A stretch of 64,000 nucleotides of DNA from Euptelea pleiosperma (lineage: Eukaryota; Streptophyta; Magnoliopsida; Ranunculales; Eupteleaceae): contig JASUTR010000190.1 in NCBI GenBank assembly GCA_035048495.1, positions 843,598-907,597 of the forward strand, given 5' to 3'. The notes beneath the pieces were generated by a model. The model saw nothing but the letters and a program-made list of their open reading frames with translations. It had not been told where the DNA came from and did no database searches. Shown here piece after piece: positions 42,016-56,239 of this stretch. A program made the position numbers and the translations under genes. How positions within the stretch are numbered: the stretch's first letter is position 1; every line of letters begins with the position of its first letter.

Positions 42016-45000
42016 TTAACTTGTTTCGACTGTCCCAAATCTTGTTCCAACACTTAAAATCTGTTGAAACAATAGTAATGGAAGAGTTTGAGTCGAATTA
42101 CGAGGTCTGGTTGCGCAAAAGTCACAAGTTATAGGCTTCGGAATGTAACACACAAACTGAGTCCAATTTGAGACGTTGACGCACGGATGGAAGTAACTTG
42201 TTTCGACTATCCCAAATCTTGTTCTAACACTTAAAATCTGTTGAAACAATAGTAATGGAAGAGTTTGAGTCCAATTACGAGGTCTGGTTGCGACAAAGTC
42301 ACAAGTTATAGGCTTCGGAATGTAAGACACAAATTGAGTCCAATTTGAGACGTTGAAGCATGGATGGAGCAAACTTGTTTCGACTATCACGAATCTTGTT
42401 CCAACACTTCATATGTGTTGAAACAATAGTATTGGAAGTGTTTGAGTCCAATTACGAGGTCCGGTTGCGAAAAAGTCACAAGTTATAGGCTTCGTAATGT
42501 AACACACAAACGGAGTCCAATTAAAGACATTGACGCACTGATGTAGCTAACTTCTTTCGACTGTCCCGAATCTTGTTCCAACACTTCAAATGTGTTGAAA
42601 CAATAGTGATGGAAGAGTTTGAGTCCAATTATTAGGTCCGGTTGCGAAAAAGTCACAAGTTATAGGTTTCGTAATGTAACACACAAACTGTGTCCAATTA
42701 AAGACATTGCACACGGATGGAGCTAACTTGTTTCAACTGCCCCGAATTCTTTTCCAACACTTCACATGTGTTGAAACAATAGTGATGGAAGAGTTTGAGT
42801 CCAATTACGAGGTCTGGTTGCGCAAAAGTCACAAGTTATACGCTTCGGAATGTAACACACAAACCGAGTGCAATTTGAGACGTTGACGCACGGATGGAAG
42901 TAACTTGTTTCTGCTATCCCAAATCTTGTTCTAACACTTAAAATCTGTTGAAACAATAGTAATGGAAGAGTTCGAGTCCAATTACGAGGTCCGGTTGCGA
43001 AAAAGTCACCAGTTATAGGCTTCGGAATATAACACACAAACTAAGTCTAATTAGAAACGTTGACGCACTGATGTAGCTAACTTGTTTTGACTGTCCCGAA
43101 TCTTGTTCCAACACTTCAAATGTGTTGAAACAATAGTGATGGAAGAGTTTGAGTCCAATTAAGAGGTCCGGTTGCGAAAAAGTCATAAGTTATAGGCTTC
43201 GGAATGTAAGACACAAACTGAGTCCAATTTGAGACGTTGACTCATGGATGGAGCTAACTTGTTTCGACTGCCCCGAATCTTGTTCCAACACTTCAAATGT
43301 GTTCAAACAATAGTAATGGAAGAATTCGAGTCTAATTACGAGGTCCGGTTGTGAAAAAGTCACAAGTTATATGCTTCGGAATGTATCACACAAACTAAGT
43401 GCAATTTGAGACGTTGACGCACGGATGGAGTTAACTTGTTTCGACTGTCCCAAATCTTGTTCCAACACTTAAAATCTGTTGAAACAATAGTAATGGAAGA
43501 GTTTGAGTCGAATTACGAGGTCTGGTTGCGCAAAAGTCACAAGTTATAGGCTTCGGAATGTAACACACAAACTGAGTCCAATTTGAGATGTTGACGCACG
43601 GATGGAAGTAACTTGTTTCGACTATCCCAAATCTTGTTCTAACACTTAAAATCTGTTGAAACAATAGTAATGGAAGAGTTTGAGTCCAATTACGAGGTCT
43701 GGTTGTGACAAAGTCACAAGTTATAGGCTTCGGAATGTAAGACACAAATTGAGTCCAATTTGAGACGTTGAAGCATGGATGGAGCAAACTTGTTTCGACT
43801 ATCACGAATCTTGTTCAAACACTTCATATGTGTTGAAACAATAGTATTGGAAGTGTTTGAGTCCAATTACGAGGTCCGGTTGCGAAAAAGTCACAAGTTA
43901 TAGGCTTCGTAATGTAACACACAAACGGAGTCCAATTAAAGACATTGACGCACTGATGTAGCTAACTTCTTTCGACTGTCCCGAATCTTGTTCCAACACT
44001 TCAAATGTGTTGAAACAATAGTGATGGAAGAGTTTGAGTCCAATTATTAGGTCCGGTTGCGAAAAAGTCACAAGTTATAGGTTTCGTAATGTAACACACA
44101 AACTGTGTCCAATTAAAGACATTGCACACGGATGGAGCTAACTTGTTTCAACTGCCCCGAATCTTGTTCCAACACTTCACATGTGTTGAAACAATAGTGA
44201 TGGAAGAGTTTGAGTCCAATTACGAGGTCTGGTTGCGCAAAAGTCACAAGTTATAGGCTTCGGAATGTAACACACAAACCGAGTGCAATTTGAGACGTTG
44301 ACGCACGGATGGAAGTAACTTGTTTCTGCTATCCCAAATCTTGTTCTAACACTTAAAATCTGTTGAAACAATAGTAATGGAAGAGTTCGAGTCCAATTAC
44401 GAGGTCCGGTTGCGAAAAAGTCACCAGTTATAGGCTTCGGAATATAACACACAAACTAAGTCTAATTAGAAACGTTGACGCACTGATGTAGCTAACTTGT
44501 TTTGACTGTCCCGAATCTTGTTCCAACACTTCAAATGTGTTGAAACAATAGTGATGGAAGAGTTTGAGTCCAATTAAGAGGTCCGGTTGCGAAAAAGTCA
44601 CAAGTTATAGGCTTCGGAATGTAAGACACAAACATAGTCCAATTTGAGACGTTGACTCATGGATGGAGCTAACTTGTTTCGACTGCCCCGAATCTTGTTC
44701 CAACACTTCAAATGTGTTCAAACAATAGTAATGGAAGAATTCGAGTCTAATTACGAGGTCCGGTTGTGAAAAAGTCACAAGTTATATGCTTCGGAATGTA
44801 TCACACAAACTAAGTGCAATTTGAGACGTTGACGCACGGATGGAGTTAACTTGTTTCGACTGTCCCAAATCTTGTTCCAACACTTAAAATCTGTTGAAAC
44901 AATAGTAATGGAAGAGTTTGAGTCGAATTACGAGGTCTGGTTGCGCAAAAGTCACAAGTTATAGGCTTCGGAATGTAACACACAAACTGAGTCCAATTTG

Positions 45001-45855
45001 AGATGTTGACGCACGGATGGAAGTAACTTGTTTCGACTATCCCAAATCTTGTTCTAACACTTAAAATCTGTTGAAACAATAGTAATGGAAGAGTTTGAGT
45101 CCAATTACGAGGTCTGGTTGTGACAAAGTCTCAAGTTATAGGCTTCGGAATGTAAGACACAAATTGAGTCCAATTTGAGACGTTGAAGCATGGATGGAGC
45201 AAACTTGTTTCGACTATCACGAATCTTGTTCAAACACTTCATATGTGTTGAAACAATAGTATTGGAAGTGTTTGAGTCCAATTACGAGGTCCGGTTGCGA
45301 AAAAGTCACAAGTTATAGGCTTCGTAATGTAACACACAAACGGAGTCCAATTAAAGACATTGACGCACTGATGTAGCTAACTTCTTTCGACTGTCCCGAA
45401 TCTTGTTCCAACACTTCGAATGTGTTGAAACAATAGTGATGGAAGAGTTTGAGTCCAATTATTAGGTCCGGTTGCGAAAAAGTCACAAGTTATACGCTTC
45501 GTAATGTAACACACAAACTGTGTCCAATTAAAGACATTGCACACGGATGGAGCTAACTTGTTTCAACTGTCCCGAATCTTGTTCCAACACTTCAAATGTG
45601 TTGAAACAATAGTGATGGAAAAGTTTGAGTCCAATTACGAGGTCTGGTTGCGCAAAAGTCACAAGTTATAGGCTTCGGAATGTAACACACAAACTGAGTG
45701 CAATTTGAGACGTTGACGCACGGATGGAAGTAACTTGTTTCTGCTATCCCAAATCTTGTTCTAACACTTAAAATCTGTTGAAACAATAGTAATGGAAGAG
45801 TTCGAGTCCAATTACGAGGTCCGGTTGCGAAAAAGTCACCAGTTATAGGCTTCGG
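42016..45855. repeat. 1415 bp (8-monomer) higher-order repeat, nearly three copies
   Basis: The core-start marker occurs at 42016, 43431 and 44846, each 1415 bp apart. The accompanying variants repeat in the same order, including AACACTTCACATGTG, ACAAACCGAGTGC and GTCACCAGTTATAGG in the first two copies. The third copy breaks off near 45856, where AATATAACACAC is replaced by AATGTAAGACAC. The same 1415 bp spacing separates 2922 and 4337 in the left flank. Confidence 0.88.
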
Positions 45856-48800
45856 AATGTAAGACACAAACTTAGTCCAATTTGAGACGTTGACTCATGG
45901 ATGGAGCTAACTTGTTTCGACTGCCCCGAATCTTGTTCCAACACTTCAAATGTGTTCAAACAATAGTAATGGAAAAATTCGAGTCTAATTACGAGGTCCG
46001 GTTGCGAAAAAGTCATAAGTTATAGACTACGTAATGTAACACACAAACTGAGTCTAATTAAAGACATTGACGCACGGATGGAGCTAACTTGTTTCGACTG
46101 TCCCGAATCTTGTTCCAACACTTCAAATGTGTTGAAACAATAGTGATGGAAGAGGTTGAGTCCAATTAAGAGGTCCGGTTGCGAAAAAGTCACAAGTTAT
46201 AGGCTTCGGAATGTAAGACACAAACTGAGTCCAATTTGAGACGTTGACTCATGGATGGAGCTAACTTGTTTCGACTGCCCCGAATCTTGTTCCAACACTT
46301 CAAATGTGTTCAAACAATAGTAAAGGAAGAATTCGAATCTAATTACGAGGTCCGGTTGTGAAAAAGTCACAAGTTATAGGCTTCGGAATGTATCACACAA
46401 ACTGAGTCCAATTTGAGACGTTGACGCACGGATGGAGTTAACTTGTTTCGACTGTCCCAAATCTTGTTCCAACACTTAAAATCTGTTGAAACAATAGTAA
46501 TGGAAGAGTTCGAGTCCAATTACGAGGTCCGGTTGCGAAAAAGTCACCAGTTATAGGCTTCGGAATATAACACACAAACTGAGTCTAATTAGAAACGTTG
46601 ACGCACTGATGTAGCTAACTTGTTTCGACTGTCCCGAATCCTGTTCCAACACTTCAAATGTGTTGAAACAGTAGTGATGGAAGAGTTTGAGTCCAATTAT
46701 GAGGTCCGGTTGCGAAAAAGTGACAAGTTATAGGCTTCATAATGTAACACACAAACTGTGTCCAATTAAAGACATTGCACACGGATGGAGCTAACTTGTT
46801 TCGACTGTCCCGAATCTTGTTCCAACACTTCAAATGTGTTGAAACAATAGTGATGGAAGAGTTTGAGTCGAATTACGAGGTCTGGTTGCGCAAAAGTCAC
46901 AAGTTATAGGCTTCGGAATGTAACACACAAACTGAGTCCAATTTGAGAAGTTGAAGCACGGATGGAAGTAACTTGTTTCGACTATCCCAAATCTTGTTCT
47001 AACACTTAAAATCTGTTGAAACAATAGTAATGGAAGAGTTCGAGTCCAATTATGTGGTCCGGTTGCGAAAAAGTCACAAGTTATAGGCTTCGGAATATAA
47101 CACACAAACTGAGTCCAATTAGAAACGTTGACGCACGGATGGAGCTAACTTGTTTCGACTGTCACGAATCTTGTTCCAACACTTCAAATGTGTTGAAACA
47201 ATAGTAATGGAAGAGTTCGAGTCCAATTACGAGGTCCGGTTGCGAAAAAGTCACAAGTTATAGACTTCGTAATGTAACACACAAACTGAGTCTAATTAAA
47301 GACATTGACGCACGGATTGAGCTAACTTGTTTCGACTGTCCCGAATCTTGTTCCAACACTTCAAATGTGTTGAAACAATAGTGATGGAAGAGGTTGAGTC
47401 CAATTAAGAGCTCCGGTTGCGAAAAAGTCACAAGTTATAGGCTTCGGAATGTAAGACACAAACTTAGTCCAATTTGAGACGTTGACTCATGGATGGAGCT
47501 AACTTGTTTCGACTGCCCCGAATCTTGTTCCAACACTTCAAATGTGTTCAAACAATAGTAATGGAAGAATTCGAGTCTAATTACGAGGTCCGGTTGTGAA
47601 AAAGTCACAAGTTATAGGCTTCGGAATGTATCACACAAACTGAGTCCAATTTGAGACGTTGACGCACGGATGGTGTTAACTTGTTTCGACTCTCCCAAAT
47701 CTTGTTCCAACACTTAAAATCTGTTGAAACAATATTAATGGAAGAGTTTGAGTCGAATTACGGGGTCTGGTTGCGCAAAAGTCACAAGTTATAGGCATCG
47801 GAATGTAACACACAAACTGAGTCCAATTTGAGAAGTTGAAGCACGGATGGAAGTAACTTGTTTCGACTATCCCAAATCTTGTTCTAACACTTCAAATCTG
47901 TTGAAACAATAGTAATGGAAGAGTTTGAGTCCAATTACGAGGTCTGGTTGCGACAAAGTCACAAGTTATAGGCTTCGGAATGTAAGACACAAATTGAGTC
48001 CAATTTGAGACGTTGAAGCATGGATGGAGCAAACTTGTTTCGACTATCACGAATCTTGTTCAAACACTTCATATGTGTTGAAACAATAGTATTGGAAGTG
48101 TTTGAGTCCAATTACGAGGACCGGTTGCGAAAAAGTCACAAGTTATAGGCTTCGTAATGTAACACACAAACGGAGTCCAATTAAAGACATTGACGCACTG
48201 ATGTAGCTAACTTCTTTCGACTGTCCCGAATCTTGTTCCAACACTTCAAATGTGTTGAAACAATAGTGATGGAAGAGTTTGAGTCCAATTATTAGGTCCG
48301 GTTGCGAAAAAGTCACAAGTTATAGGCTTCGTAATGTAACACACAAACTGTGTCCAATTAAAGACATTGCACACGGATGGAGCTAACTTGTTTCAACTGT
48401 CCCGAATCTTGTTCCAACACTTCAAATGTGTTGAAACAATAGTGATGAAAGAGTTTGAGTCCAATTACGAGGTCTGGTTGCGCAAAAGTCACAAGTTATA
48501 GGCTTCGGAATGTAACACACAAACTGAGTGCAATTTGAGACGTTGACGCACGGATGGAAGTAACTTGTTTCTGCTATCCCAAATCTTGTTCTAACACTTA
48601 AAATCTGTTGAAACAATAGTAATGGAAGAGTTCGAGTCCAATTACGAGGTCCGGTTGCGAAAAAGTCACCAGTTATAGGCTTCGGAATGTAAGACACAAA
48701 CTTAGTCCAATTTGAGACGTTGACTCATGGATGGAGCTAACTTGTTTCGACTGCCCCGAATCTTGTTCCAACACTTCAAATGTGTTCAAACAATAGTAAT

Positions 48801-51800
48801 GGAAGAATTCGAGTCTAATTACGAGGTCCGGTTGTGAAAAAGTCACAAGTTATAGGCTTCGGAATGTATCACACAAACTGAGTCCAATTTGAGACGTTGA
48901 CGCACGGATGGTGTTAACTTGTTTCGACTCTCCCAAATCTTGTTCCAACACTTAAAATCTGTTGAAACAATATTAATGGAAGAGTTTGAGTCGAATTACG
49001 AGGTCTGGTTGCGCAAAATTCACAAGTTATAGGCATCGGAATGTAACACACAAACTGAGTCCAATTTGAGAAGTTGAAGCACGGATGGAAGTAACTTGTT
49101 TCGACTATCCCAAATCTTGTTCTAACACTTAAAATCTGTTGAAACAATAGTAATGGAAGAGTTTGAGTCCAATTACGAGGTCTGGTTGCGACAAAGTCAC
49201 AAGTTATAGGCTTCGGAATGTAAGACACAAATTGAGTCCAATTTGAGACGTTGAAGCATGGATGGAGCAAACATGTTTCGACTATCACGAATCTTGTTCC
49301 AACACTTCAAATGTGTTGAAACAATTGTAATGGAAGAGTTTGAGTAAAATTACGAGGTTCGGTTGCGATAAAGTCACAAGTTATAGGCTTCGGAATGTAA
49401 CACACAAACTGAGTCCAATTAAAGACATTGACGCACGGATGGAGCTAACTTGTTTCGACTGTCCGAATCTTGTTCCAACACTTCAAATGTGTTGAAACAA
49501 TAGTAATGGAAGAATTCAAGTCTAATTACAAGGTCCGGTTGCGAAAAAGCTACAAGTTAAAGGCTTCGGAATATAACACACAAACGGAGTCCAATTAAAG
49601 ACATTGACGCACTGATGTAGCTAACTTCTTTCGACTGTCCCGAATCTTGTTCCAACACTTCAAATGTGTTGAAACAATAGTGATGGAAGAGGTTGAGTCC
49701 AATTAAGAGGTCCGGTTGCGAAAAAGTCACACGTTATAGGCTTCGGAATGTAAGACACAAACTGAGTCCAATTTGAGACGTTGACTCATGGATGGAGCTA
49801 ACTTGTTTCGACTGCCCCGAATCTTGTCCCAACACTTCAAATGTGTTCAAACAATAGTAATGGAAGAATTCGAGTCTAATTACGAGGTCCGGTTGTGAAA
49901 AAGTCACAAGTTATATGCTTCGGAATGTATCACACAAACTGAGTCCAATTTGAGACGTTGACGCACGGATGGAGTTAACTTGTTTCAACTGTCCGAAATC
50001 TTGTTCCAACACTTCAAATGTGTTGAAACAATAGTGATGGAAGAGTTTGAGTCCAATTATTAGGTCCGGTTGCGAAAAAGTCACAAGTTATAGGCTTCGT
50101 AATGTAACACACAAACTGTGTCCAATTAAAGACATTGCACACGGATGGAGCTAACTTGTTTCAACTGTCCCGAATCTTGTTCCAACACTTCAAATGTGTT
50201 GAAACAATAGTGATGGAAGAGTTTGAGTCCAATTACGAGGTCTGGTTGCGCAAAAGTCACAAGTTATAGGCTTCGGAATGTAACACACAAACTGAGTGCA
50301 ATTTGAGACGTTGACGCACGGATGGAAGTAACTTGTTTCTGCTATCCCAAATCTTGTTCTAACACTTAAAATCTGTTGAAACAATAGTAATGGAAGAGTT
50401 CGAGTCCAATTACGAGGTCCGGTTGCGAAAAAGTCACAAGTTATAGGCTTCGGAATATAACACACAAACTGAGTCTAATTAGAAAAGTTGACGCACTGAT
50501 GTAGCTAACTTGTTTCGACTGTCCCGAATCTTGTTCCAACACTTCAAATGTGTTGAAACAATAGTGATGGAAGAGTTTGAGTCCAATTATGAGGTCCGGT
50601 TGCGAAAAAGTCACAAGTTATAGGCTTCGTAATGTAACACACAAACTGTGTCCAATTAAAGACATTGCACACGGATGGAGCTAACTTGTTTCGACTGTCC
50701 TGAATCTTGTTCCAACACTTCAAATGTGTTGAAACAATAGTGATGGAAGAGTTTGAGTCGAATTACGAGGTCCGGTTGCGCAAAAGTCACAAGTTATAGG
50801 CTTCAGAATGTAACACACAAACTGAGTCCAATTTGAGAAGTTGAAGCAGGGATGGAAGTAACTTGTTTCGACTATCCCAAATCTTGTTCTAACACTTAAA
50901 ATCTGTTGAAACAATAGTAATGGAAGAGTTCGAGTCCAATTATGAGGTCCGGTTGCGAAAAAGTCACAAGTTATAGGCTTCGGAATATAACACACAAACT
51001 GAGTCCAATTAGAAACGTTGACGCACGGATGGAGCTAACTTGTTTCGACTGCCCCGAATCTTGTTCCAACACTTCAAATGTGTTCAAACTATAGTAATGG
51101 AAGAATTCGAGTCTAATTACGAGGTCCGGTTGTGAAAAAGTCACAAGTTATAGGCTTCGGAATGTATCACACAAACTGAGTCCAATTTGAGACGTTGACG
51201 CACGGATGGTGTTAACTTGTTTCGACTCTCCCAAATCTTGTTCCAACACTTAAAATCTGTTGAAACAATATTAATGGAAGAGTTTGAGTCGAATTACGAG
51301 GTCTGGTTGTGCAAAAGTCACAAGTTATAGGCATCGGAATGTAACACACAAACTGAGTCCAATTTGAGAAGTTGAAGCACGGATGGAAGTAACTTGTTTC
51401 GACTATCCCAAATCTTGTTCTAACACTTAAAATCTGTTGAAACAATAGTAATAGAAGAGTTCGAGTCCAATTACGAGGTCCGGTTGAGAAAAAGTCACAA
51501 GTTATAGGCTTCGGAATATAACACACAAACTGAGTCCAATTAGAAATGTTGACGCACGGATGGAGCTAACTTGTTTTGACTGTAACAAATCTTGTTCCAA
51601 CACTTCAAATGTGTTGAAACAATTGTAATGGAAGAGTTTGAGTAAAATTACGAGGTCCGGTTGCGATAAAGTCACAAGTTATAGGCTTCGGAATGTAACA
51701 CACAAACTGAGTGCAATTTGAGACGTTGACGCACGGATGGAAGTAACTTGTTTCTGCTATCCCAAATCTTGTTCTAACACTTAAAATCTGTTGAAACAAT

Positions 51801-54800
51801 TGTAATGGAAGAGTTTGAGTAAAATTACGAGGTACGGTTGCGATAAAGTCACAAGTTATAGACTTCGTAATGTAACACACAAACTGAGTCTAATTAAAGA
51901 CATTGACGCACGGATTAAGCTAACTTGTTTCGACTGTCCCGAATCTTGTTCCAACACTTCAAATGTGTTGAAACAATAGTAATGGAAGAGTTCGAGTCTA
52001 ATTACGAGGTCCGGTTGCGAAAAAGTCACAAGTTATAGACTACGTAATGTAACACACAAACTGAGTCTAATTAAAGACATTGACGCACGGATGGAGCTAA
52101 CTTGTTTCGACTGTCCCGAATCTTGTTCCAACACTTCAAATGTGTTGAAACAATAGTGATGGAAGAGGTTGAGTCCAATTAAGAGGTCCGGTTGCGAAAA
52201 AGTCACAAGTTATAGGCTTCGGAATGTAAGACACAAACTGAGTCCAATTTGAGACGTTGACTCATGGATGGAGCTAACTTGTTTCGACTGCCCCGAATCT
52301 TGTTCCAACACTTCAAATGTGTTCAAACAATAGTAATGGAAGAATTCGAGTCTAATTACGAGGTCCGGTTGTGAAAAAGTCACAAGTTATAGGCTTCGGA
52401 ATGTATCACACAAACTGAGTCCAATTTGAGACGTTGACGCACGGATGGAGTTAACTTGTTTCGACTGTCCCAAATCTTGTTCCAACACTTAAAATCTGTT
52501 GAAACTAATGGAAGAGTTTGAGTCGAATTACGAGGTCTGGTTGCGCAAAAGTCACAAGTTATAGGCTTCGGAATGTAACACACAAACTGAGTGCAATTTG
52601 AGACGTTGACGCACGGATGGAGTTAACTTGTTTCGACTGTCCCAAATCTTGTTCCAACACGTAAAATCTGTTGAAACAATAGTAATGGAAGAGTTTGAGT
52701 CGAATTACTAGGTCTGGTTGCGCAAAAGTCACAAGTTATAGCCTTCGGAATGTAACACACAAACTGAGTCCAATTTGAGACGTTGACGCACGGATGGAAG
52801 TAACTTGTTTCGACTATCCCAAATCTTGTTCTAACACTTAAAATCTGTTGAAACAATAGTAATGGAAGAGTTTGAGTCCAATTACGAGGTCTGGTTGCGA
52901 CAAAGTCACAAGTTATAGGCTTCGGAATGTAAGACACAAATTGAGTCCAATTTGAGACGTTGAAGCATGGATGGAGCTAACTTGTTTCGACTGTCACGAA
53001 TCTTGTTCCAACACTTCATATGTGTTGAAACAATAGTATTGGAAGAGGTTGAGTCCAATTACGAGGTCCGGTTGCGAAAAAGTCACAAGTTATAGGTTTC
53101 GTAATGTAACACACAAACTGTGTCCAATTAAAGATATTGACGCACTGATGTAGCTAACTTCTTTCGACTGTCCCGAATCTTGTTCCAACACTTCAAATGT
53201 GTTGAAACAATAGTGATGGAAGAGTTTGAGTCCAATTATGAGATCCGGTTGCGAAAAAGTCACAAGTTATAGGCTTCGTAATGTAACACACAAACTGTGT
53301 CCAATTAAAGACATTGCACACGGATGGAGCTAACTTGTTTCGACTGTCCCGAATCTTGTCCTAACACTTCAAATGTGTTGAAACAATAGTGGTGGAAGAG
53401 TTTGAGTCCAATTACGAGGTCTGGTTGCGCAAAAGTCACAAGTTATAGGCTTCGGAATGTAACAAACAAACTGAGTGCAATTTGAGACGTTGACGCACGG
53501 ATGGAAGTAACTTGTTTCTGCTATCCCAAATCTTGTTCTAACACTTAAAATCTGTTGAAACAATAGTAATGGAAGAGTTCGAGTCCAATTACGAGGTCCG
53601 GTTGCGAAAAAGTCACAAGTTATAGGCTTCGGAATATAACACACAAACTGAGTCCAATTAGAAACGTTGACGCACGGATGGACCTAACTTGTTTCGACTG
53701 TCACGAATCTTGTTCCAACACTTCAAATGTGTTGAAACAATAGTAATGGAAGAGTTCGAGTCCAATTACGAGGTCCGGTTGCGAAAAAGTCACAAGTTAT
53801 AGGCTTCGGAATATAACACACAAACTGAGTCCAATTAGAAACGTTGACGCACGGATGGTGTTAAGTTGTTTCGACTCTCCCAAATCTTATTCCAACACTT
53901 AAAATCTGTTGAAACAATATTAATGGAAGAGTTTGAGTCGAATTACGAGGTCTGGTTGCGCAAAAGTCACAAGTTATAGGCATCGGAATATAACACACAA
54001 ACTGAGTCCAATTTGAGAAGTTGACGCACGGATGGAAGTAAGTTGTTTCGACTATCCCAAATCTTGTTCTAACACTTAAAATCTGTTGAAACAGTAGTAA
54101 TGGAAGAGTTTGAGTCCAATTACGAGGTCTGGTTGCGACAAAGTCACAAGTTATAGGCTTCGGAATGTAAGACACAAATTGAGTCCAATTTGAGACGTTG
54201 AAGCATGGATGGAGCTAACTTGTTTCGACTGTCACAAATCTTGTTCCAACACTTCATGTGTTGAAACAATAGTATTGGAAGAGTTTGAGTCCAATTACGA
54301 GGTCCGGTTGCGAAAAAGTCAGAAGTTATAGGCTTCGTAATGTAACACACAAACTGAGTCCAATTAAAGACATTGACGCACTGATGTAGCTAACTTCTTT
54401 CGACTGTCCCGAATCTTGTTCCAACACTTCAAATGTGTTGAAACAATAGTGATGGAAGAGTTTGAGTCCAATTATGAGGTCCGGTTGCAAAAAAGTCACA
54501 AGTTATAGGCTTCGTAATGTAACACACAAACTGTGTCCAATTAAAGACATTGCACACGGATGGAGCTAACTTGTTTCGACTGTCCCGAATCTTGTTCCAA
54601 CACTTCAAATATGTTGAAACAATAGTGATGGAAGAGTTTGAGTCCAATTACGAGGTCTGGTTGCGCAAAAGTCACAAGTTATAGGCTTCGGAATGTAACA
54701 CACAAACTGAGTGCAATTTAGACATTGACGCACGGATGGAAGTAACTTGTTTCGACTGTCCCAAATCTTGTTCTAACACTTAAAATCTGTTGAAACAATA

Positions 54801-56239
54801 GTAATGGAAGAGTTCGAGTCCAATTACGAGGTCCGGTTGCGAAAAAGTCACAAGTTATAGGCTTCGGAATATAACACACAAACTGAGTCCAATTAGAAAC
54901 GTTGACGCACGGATGGAGCTAACTTGTTTCGACTGTCACGAATCTTGTTCCAACACTTCAAATGTGTTGAAACAATAGTAATGGAAGAGTTCGAGTCCAA
55001 TTACGAGGTCCGGTTGCGAAAAAGTCACAAGTTATAGGCTTCGTAATGCAACACACAAACTGAGTCTAATTAAAGACATTGACGCACGGATGGAGCTAAC
55101 TTGTTTCGACTGTCCCGAATCTTGTTCCAACACTTCAAATGTGTTGAAACAACAGTGATGGAAGAGGTTGAGTCCAATTAAGAGGTCCGGTTGCGAAAAA
55201 GTCACAAGTTATAGGCTTCGGAATGTAAGACACAAACTGAGTCCAATTTGAGACGTTGACTCATGGATGGAGCTAACTTGTTTCGACTGCCCTGAATCTT
55301 GTTCCAACACTTCAAATGTGTTTAAACAATAGTAATGGAAGAATTCGAGTCTAATTACGAGGTCCAGTTGTGAAAAAGTCACAAGTTATAGGCTTCGGAA
55401 TGTAACACACAAACTGAGTCCAATTTGAGACGTTGACGCACGGATGGAAGTAACTTGTTTCGACTATCCCAAATCTTGTTCTAACACTTAAAATCTGTTG
55501 AAACAATAGTAATGGAAGAGTTTGATTCCAATTACGAGGTCTGGTTGCGACAAAGTCACAAGTTATAGGCTTCGGAATGTAAGACACAAATTGAGTCCAA
55601 TTTGAGACGTTGAAGCATGGATGGAGCTAACTTGTTTCGACTGTCAGGAATCTTGTTCCAACACTTCATATGTGTTGAAACAATAGTATTGGAAGAGTTT
55701 GAGTCCAATTACGAGGTCCGGTTGCGAAAAAGTCACAAGTTATAGGCGTCGTAATGTAACACACAAACTGAGTCCGATTAAAGACATTGACGCACTGATG
55801 TAGCTAACTTCTTTCGACTGTCCCGAATCTTGTTCCAACACTTCAAATGTGTTGAAACAATAGTGATGGAAGAGTTTGAGTCCAATTATGAGGTCCGGTT
55901 GCGAAAAAGTCACAAGTTATAGGCTTCGTAATGTAACACACAAACTGAGTCCAATTAAAGACACTGACGCACTGATGTAGCTAACTTCTTTTGACTGTCC
56001 CGAATCTTATTCCAACACTTCAAATGTGTTGAAACAATAGTGATGGAAGAGTTTGAGTCCAATTACGAGGTCCGGTTGCGAAAAAGTCACAAGTTATAGA
56101 CTTCGTAATGTAACACACAAACTGAGTCTAATTAAAGACATTGACGCACGGATGGAGCTAACTTGTTTCGACTATCCTGAATCTTGTTCCAACACTTCAA
56201 ATGTGTTGAAACAATAGTGATGGAAGAGGTTGAGTCCAA
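45856..56239. repeat. Right-flank diverged satellite, second part
   Basis: Continuous satellite monomers of mixed subtypes. Pieces of the core unit's order are recognisable, with the 746 bp marker pair at 52623/53369 and, by back-calculation, at 47676/48422. No long, regular higher-order period is obvious by eye. Small lesions include a 5 bp deletion at 52505 (GAAACTAATGG for GAAACAATAGTAATGG), a 2 bp loss near 54257 (ACTTCATGTG) and a 1 bp loss near 54718. No gene or transposon insert is seen. Confidence 0.8.
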
